Assembly (NCBI GenBank): GCA_035353855.1
Contig: DAOQAK010000023.1
Span: 1 to 54,339 of the forward strand
DNA: 54,339 nt
Direction: 5' to 3'
From: Bacteroidales bacterium
GTDB taxonomy: Bacteria; Bacteroidota; Bacteroidia; Bacteroidales; CG2-30-32-10
Both the position numbers and the translations under genes were made by a program. The notes below the pieces were generated by a model. That model had not been told where the DNA came from, did not search any database, and worked only from the letters and a program-made list of their open reading frames with translations. Of the stretch, positions 51,560 through 54,339 are shown piece after piece; the first letter of the stretch is position 1; every line of letters begins with the position of its first letter.

Positions 51560-53893
51560 TTATTTTGAAAGTGTAATTACTAATTTTTTTTCAGGCTGAT
51601 TGATAAATCCGATCTCGAATGGTTTTTTATAAAGCAGTTTGAATTTCTCATAAGTATTCTGCAATCCGTATCCTGAGATAAGTCCACCGGGAAATTCCGG
51701 ACCGTTGTCAAAAATTTCAATAACTACTTTTTGTTCTTTTTCAAATATTCTTATTTTGATAATCCCTTTTCCGGTAATCTTTGAAATGCCATGTTTTACT
51801 GCATTTTCGGTCAACGGTTGTAAAATGAATTTCGGGATTTTAAAATCATACAAATCGTTTTGCACTTCAATATGATATTCCAATTTATCTTCAAAACGGT
51901 TTTTCTCAACTTCAAGATAAATCTCGGTCATTTCAACTTCTTCTTTAATTGTGGAATAGTGATTATCTTCTTTGTTGATGTTGTACCGGAATAATTTCGA
52001 AAGTGATAATGCCATTTTTTCAGTTCTTGCGGCATCAATATACGCCAATGATGCCAATGAGTTTAGCGCATTGTAAAGAAAATGCGGGTTAATACGTGCC
52101 TGCAAAGCATTCAGGTCGGATTTGAATTTTAATTCTTTTTGTTTTGACAGTTCCAGTTCTTTTTCCTGCAATAGTCCTGAGATTTTATTTTTTTGAAAAC
52201 GCTCGTAAATGCGGTATAATGTAATTAAAAATGGTACTATTAATATTTTCCAGTCAACTATTGAAAGATAAACAATCTCAGGTGCAAAAAATAAATACAT
52301 AAACTGGTAGGCAAGCCAGATACAGAAGAATGAAAAAAATAAATTTAAAATAATAACAAGCCATTTAGTTTTAATTTTATTCAAAAATGTATCGAGAGCA
52401 AGAAATAATAACCCTATAATTATAAAAAACGGAATGAAGAATACTTCAAAAATGAGCAAAACTCCTGCTTCATGGAAATCACCATAAACAAATTTTCCGA
52501 TAAGTAGAAGTAATATTGTAATTGTTGGTACCTGCGCAATTAGTGTAGCTTCGATAATTCTTCTTATTATTTTTGATTTTATTTTACCTACTCTGAAATT
52601 AAAACCGTAATAATTATATATTTCCGAAAAAATAAATAAAATGCAACCTGTTAAAAATAAAACGAAAAAGAATAACCCGCTTTTATCTTCATAATAAGTG
52701 TTGGGGGCGTCAATTATAATATTTTGTACTTCATATTCACCGCCTATAGAATAAAGAGTTTTAAGCAAGTATTTGTCGTATGAAGATAAACTGTCGCTAT
52801 AATTAAAAATTGAACCAGCAACATTATTATTTTTAAATTCTCCAAGCAATCCTATGATATCTCTTTTAATAATTAACGGCCTGTTTTCTGTATCAATATC
52901 TGGGTTGATATACATTTTACATGCAGTATGAAAAGGGAAGAATATATTTTTTTCAACAAATTTATAACCTCCGTCGATTTCTTTAAATACATTTTTAATT
53001 AAACTTGAATCATAATCTCTTTTTATAGAATCAAATTTTAGTATTAGTGAAGGTTGATGATCAACAATTTTAACTTTTATGGTTTCTAATAAACTATTGA
53101 GTTCTGTAGCAAAATCAGTTATAACTTTAACATCTTCTTTGCTTGGATGACCTTCAATTTTAATTCTCAGATCATTTTTCATTAAATTCAAATCGTATGT
53201 ATAAGGCTTGAATGAAACCGTTTTTCTAATGAATTCGTTGTTGTAGTTGTCAATTACTTTATATGTTTGAGAGGGGACAACCCGTAAAGTTCTATCAGGG
53301 TTTTGAACAACAATATTTTCAATATAAAATTTTTGCCCAACATCTAATTTTTGTAAATGTTTTAATATGTTTTGAGAAAATATGGAATCTTTTGACTCAA
53401 CCTCATATAAATCGCCATGCTCATTAAAAGTAATTGTAAAAGAAACAATTTTAAAATTTGAAAATTTATTTTTTACTACAAATTTTTTAGATTTTATTAA
53501 AGAATTTATTTCAATAGCTCCATCCCATTTATTCTCATCTATATCTAAATATACTTTTGGTTCGGGAATTGGAAATATTTGTAGAGGAAAGCATACTTTT
53601 TCATTAATGCATAAAGTGCTATTACCTATTTTATTTGGTGTAATGTTAAACCATCCATTTTTTATAGGTTCAATTTTTCCATAATCGTATCCGAAAAAGT
53701 ACATTTCTTTTGGGTCGTCAGCTTCGATTTTTATTGTTGACGTTATGGAATAATATAAATTACCGCCCAATATACTTACTTTATACCCTTTCCAATGGTA
53801 TGATGTCCAAATTGTATCATTACTTGAAGCAAACGATAATTGTGTATTTATTAAGATGTAAAGGAATATTATATTAAAGATTTTAGATTTCAT
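51560..53893 (-). CDS. LytS-type sensor histidine kinase with GldM-like extracytoplasmic domains
   Basis: 777 residues. Signal peptide (1-22, ending SFAS). Residues 25-110 (YKVSILGGNLYYSI, then GWFNITPNKIGNSTL) resemble the Ig-like domain of GldM. Residues 110-240 resemble the GldM C-terminal domain, with NFKIVSFTITFNEHGD and VGQKFYIENIVVQNPDRTLR. A further extracytoplasmic part (250-395) may be DUF2927-like (KRDIIGLLGEF, SSYDKYLLKTLYS). About five membrane helices follow (405-565), then the kinase: His604 in INPHFLYN, Asn697 in LTENAVKHG, and DNGPEFPGG. GldM spans the periplasm in the type IX secretion/gliding motor. A GldM-like sensor suggests that the kinase watches that machine or its partner. 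This is inference. Confidence 0.85.
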   Translation of the reverse strand: MKSKIFNIIFLYILINTQLSFASSNDTIWTSYHWKGYKVSILGGNLYYSITSTIKIEADDPKEMYFFGYDYGKIEPIKNGWFNITPNKIGNSTLCINEKVCFPLQIFPIPEPKVYLDIDENKWDGAIEINSLIKSKKFVVKNKFSNFKIVSFTITFNEHGDLYEVESKDSIFSQNILKHLQKLDVGQKFYIENIVVQNPDRTLRVVPSQTYKVIDNYNNEFIRKTVSFKPYTYDLNLMKNDLRIKIEGHPSKEDVKVITDFATELNSLLETIKVKIVDHQPSLILKFDSIKRDYDSSLIKNVFKEIDGGYKFVEKNIFFPFHTACKMYINPDIDTENRPLIIKRDIIGLLGEFKNNNVAGSIFNYSDSLSSYDKYLLKTLYSIGGEYEVQNIIIDAPNTYYEDKSGLFFFVLFLTGCILFIFSEIYNYYGFNFRVGKIKSKIIRRIIEATLIAQVPTITILLLLIGKFVYGDFHEAGVLLIFEVFFIPFFIIIGLLFLALDTFLNKIKTKWLVIILNLFFSFFCIWLAYQFMYLFFAPEIVYLSIVDWKILIVPFLITLYRIYERFQKNKISGLLQEKELELSKQKELKFKSDLNALQARINPHFLYNALNSLASLAYIDAARTEKMALSLSKLFRYNINKEDNHYSTIKEEVEMTEIYLEVEKNRFEDKLEYHIEVQNDLYDFKIPKFILQPLTENAVKHGISKITGKGIIKIRIFEKEQKVVIEIFDNGPEFPGGLISGYGLQNTYEKFKLLYKKPFEIGFINQPEKKLVITLSK

Positions 53894-53975
53894 TGTTTTT
53901 AGATTTGATATTATTTAAATTTCAAGAAACAACAGTATTAATGCTAAATATGTATTTTCCTTAAAAGTTGAATTA

Positions 53976-54339
53976 TTATTTATTATAGCCATCTGAATTT
54001 GATTTCGTATCTGGCTTTTGAATTACTTGTAAATTGAAACTAACTTTTTTATTAATCAAAAGAGTAGTAGAGCCTGTTTTTTTTGGTGTAATATAAAACC
54101 AACCGTTTTTTATAGGTTCAACAACACCATCTTCATATCCGAAAAAGTACATTTCTTTTGGGTCGTCAGCTTCAATTTTAATAATTGTTTTTATATTGTA
54201 ATACAAGTTACCACCCATTACGCTAACTTTATAACCATCCGAATGATAAGATGTCCATGTAGTATCGTTATTTGATGCATTTGTTTTTATCAATAGTTCG
54301 TTAATTTTTTTATACGTTTTAACAAGCAATTTTACCAAG
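53976..54339 (-). CDS. Partial paralogue of the GldM-like sensor domain (cut by window edge)
   Basis: At least 120 residues; the frame is open to the window edge, so the true start lies outside. DTTWTSYHSDGYKVSVMGG and IEADDPKEMYFFGY closely match residues 25-110 of the kinase, also at DNA level, so this is a recent duplication. It ends right after this first domain (NLQVIQKPDTKSNSDGYNK), without the GldM C-terminal part or a kinase. It may be a secreted single-domain partner or a decayed copy. Confidence 0.7.
   Translation of the reverse strand, partial: LVKLLVKTYKKINELLIKTNASNNDTTWTSYHSDGYKVSVMGGNLYYNIKTIIKIEADDPKEMYFFGYEDGVVEPIKNGWFYITPKKTGSTTLLINKKVSFNLQVIQKPDTKSNSDGYNK

Overview
The window comes from a low-GC member of the Bacteroidota, probably Bacteroidales-like. 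The signs are the gene order around tuf, secE, nusG, the L11/L10 operons and rpoBC followed by a DUF3467 gene, a GldF/GldG-type transporter next to DUF4340 and dnaN, -7 boxes of the form TAnnTTTG, very few Shine-Dalgarno sequences, Rhs/YD-repeat proteins, a tricorn-type protease and a LytS/LytTR pair with a GldM-like sensor. No 16S rRNA is present, so the genus cannot be named.

Layout. Positions 1-8.4 kb hold housekeeping genes: pckA, a cold-shock protein, dnaN, a DUF4340 protein, a GldF-GldG fusion and cinA. From 8.5 to 14.5 kb there are scattered genes (an outer-membrane-type protein, a GH114-like lipoprotein, a GT-C membrane protein, a DUF4395 membrane protein, tRNA-Val) separated by long non-coding stretches filled with small palindromic and MITE-like repeats. 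From 14.6 to 32.1 kb lie a dipeptidyl peptidase IV, rpsU-xer-hpf, a tRNA-Thr/Tyr/Gly/Thr cluster, tuf, tRNA-Trp, secE, nusG, rplKAJL, rpoBC and a DUF3467 gene. This is the core translation/transcription block, and its genes all look intact.

From 32.2 to 42.8 kb is an accessory island. It starts with a 156-bp MITE that has a perfect 10-bp target duplication and shares its ends with a nearby complete ISAs1-family element. It then carries gene remnants, small secreted or lipoproteins, and three Rhs copies. All three lack their N-terminal part and break off at different points. Two of them are followed by different C-terminal domains and by small exported proteins that may be immunity proteins. 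The third is a pseudogene containing a 130-bp mobile repeat at a TA dinucleotide. An AAA ATPase gene broken by one stop codon closes the island. The whole reads as an array of displaced Rhs toxin cassettes.

From 43.4 kb to the end: a tricorn-type protease, a PLP-dependent sulfur amino acid enzyme, a DUF349 protein, and a LytTR response regulator with its LytS-type kinase. The kinase's extracytoplasmic part looks like the C-terminal domains of GldM, the type IX secretion/gliding motor protein. A partial paralogue of that sensor domain runs off the right edge. The most interesting items are this GldM-like kinase, the Rhs cassette array with a repeated 7-nt toxin/immunity overlap, and the modular families of small mobile hairpin repeats, one of which adds about 10 codons in frame inside Rhs genes.
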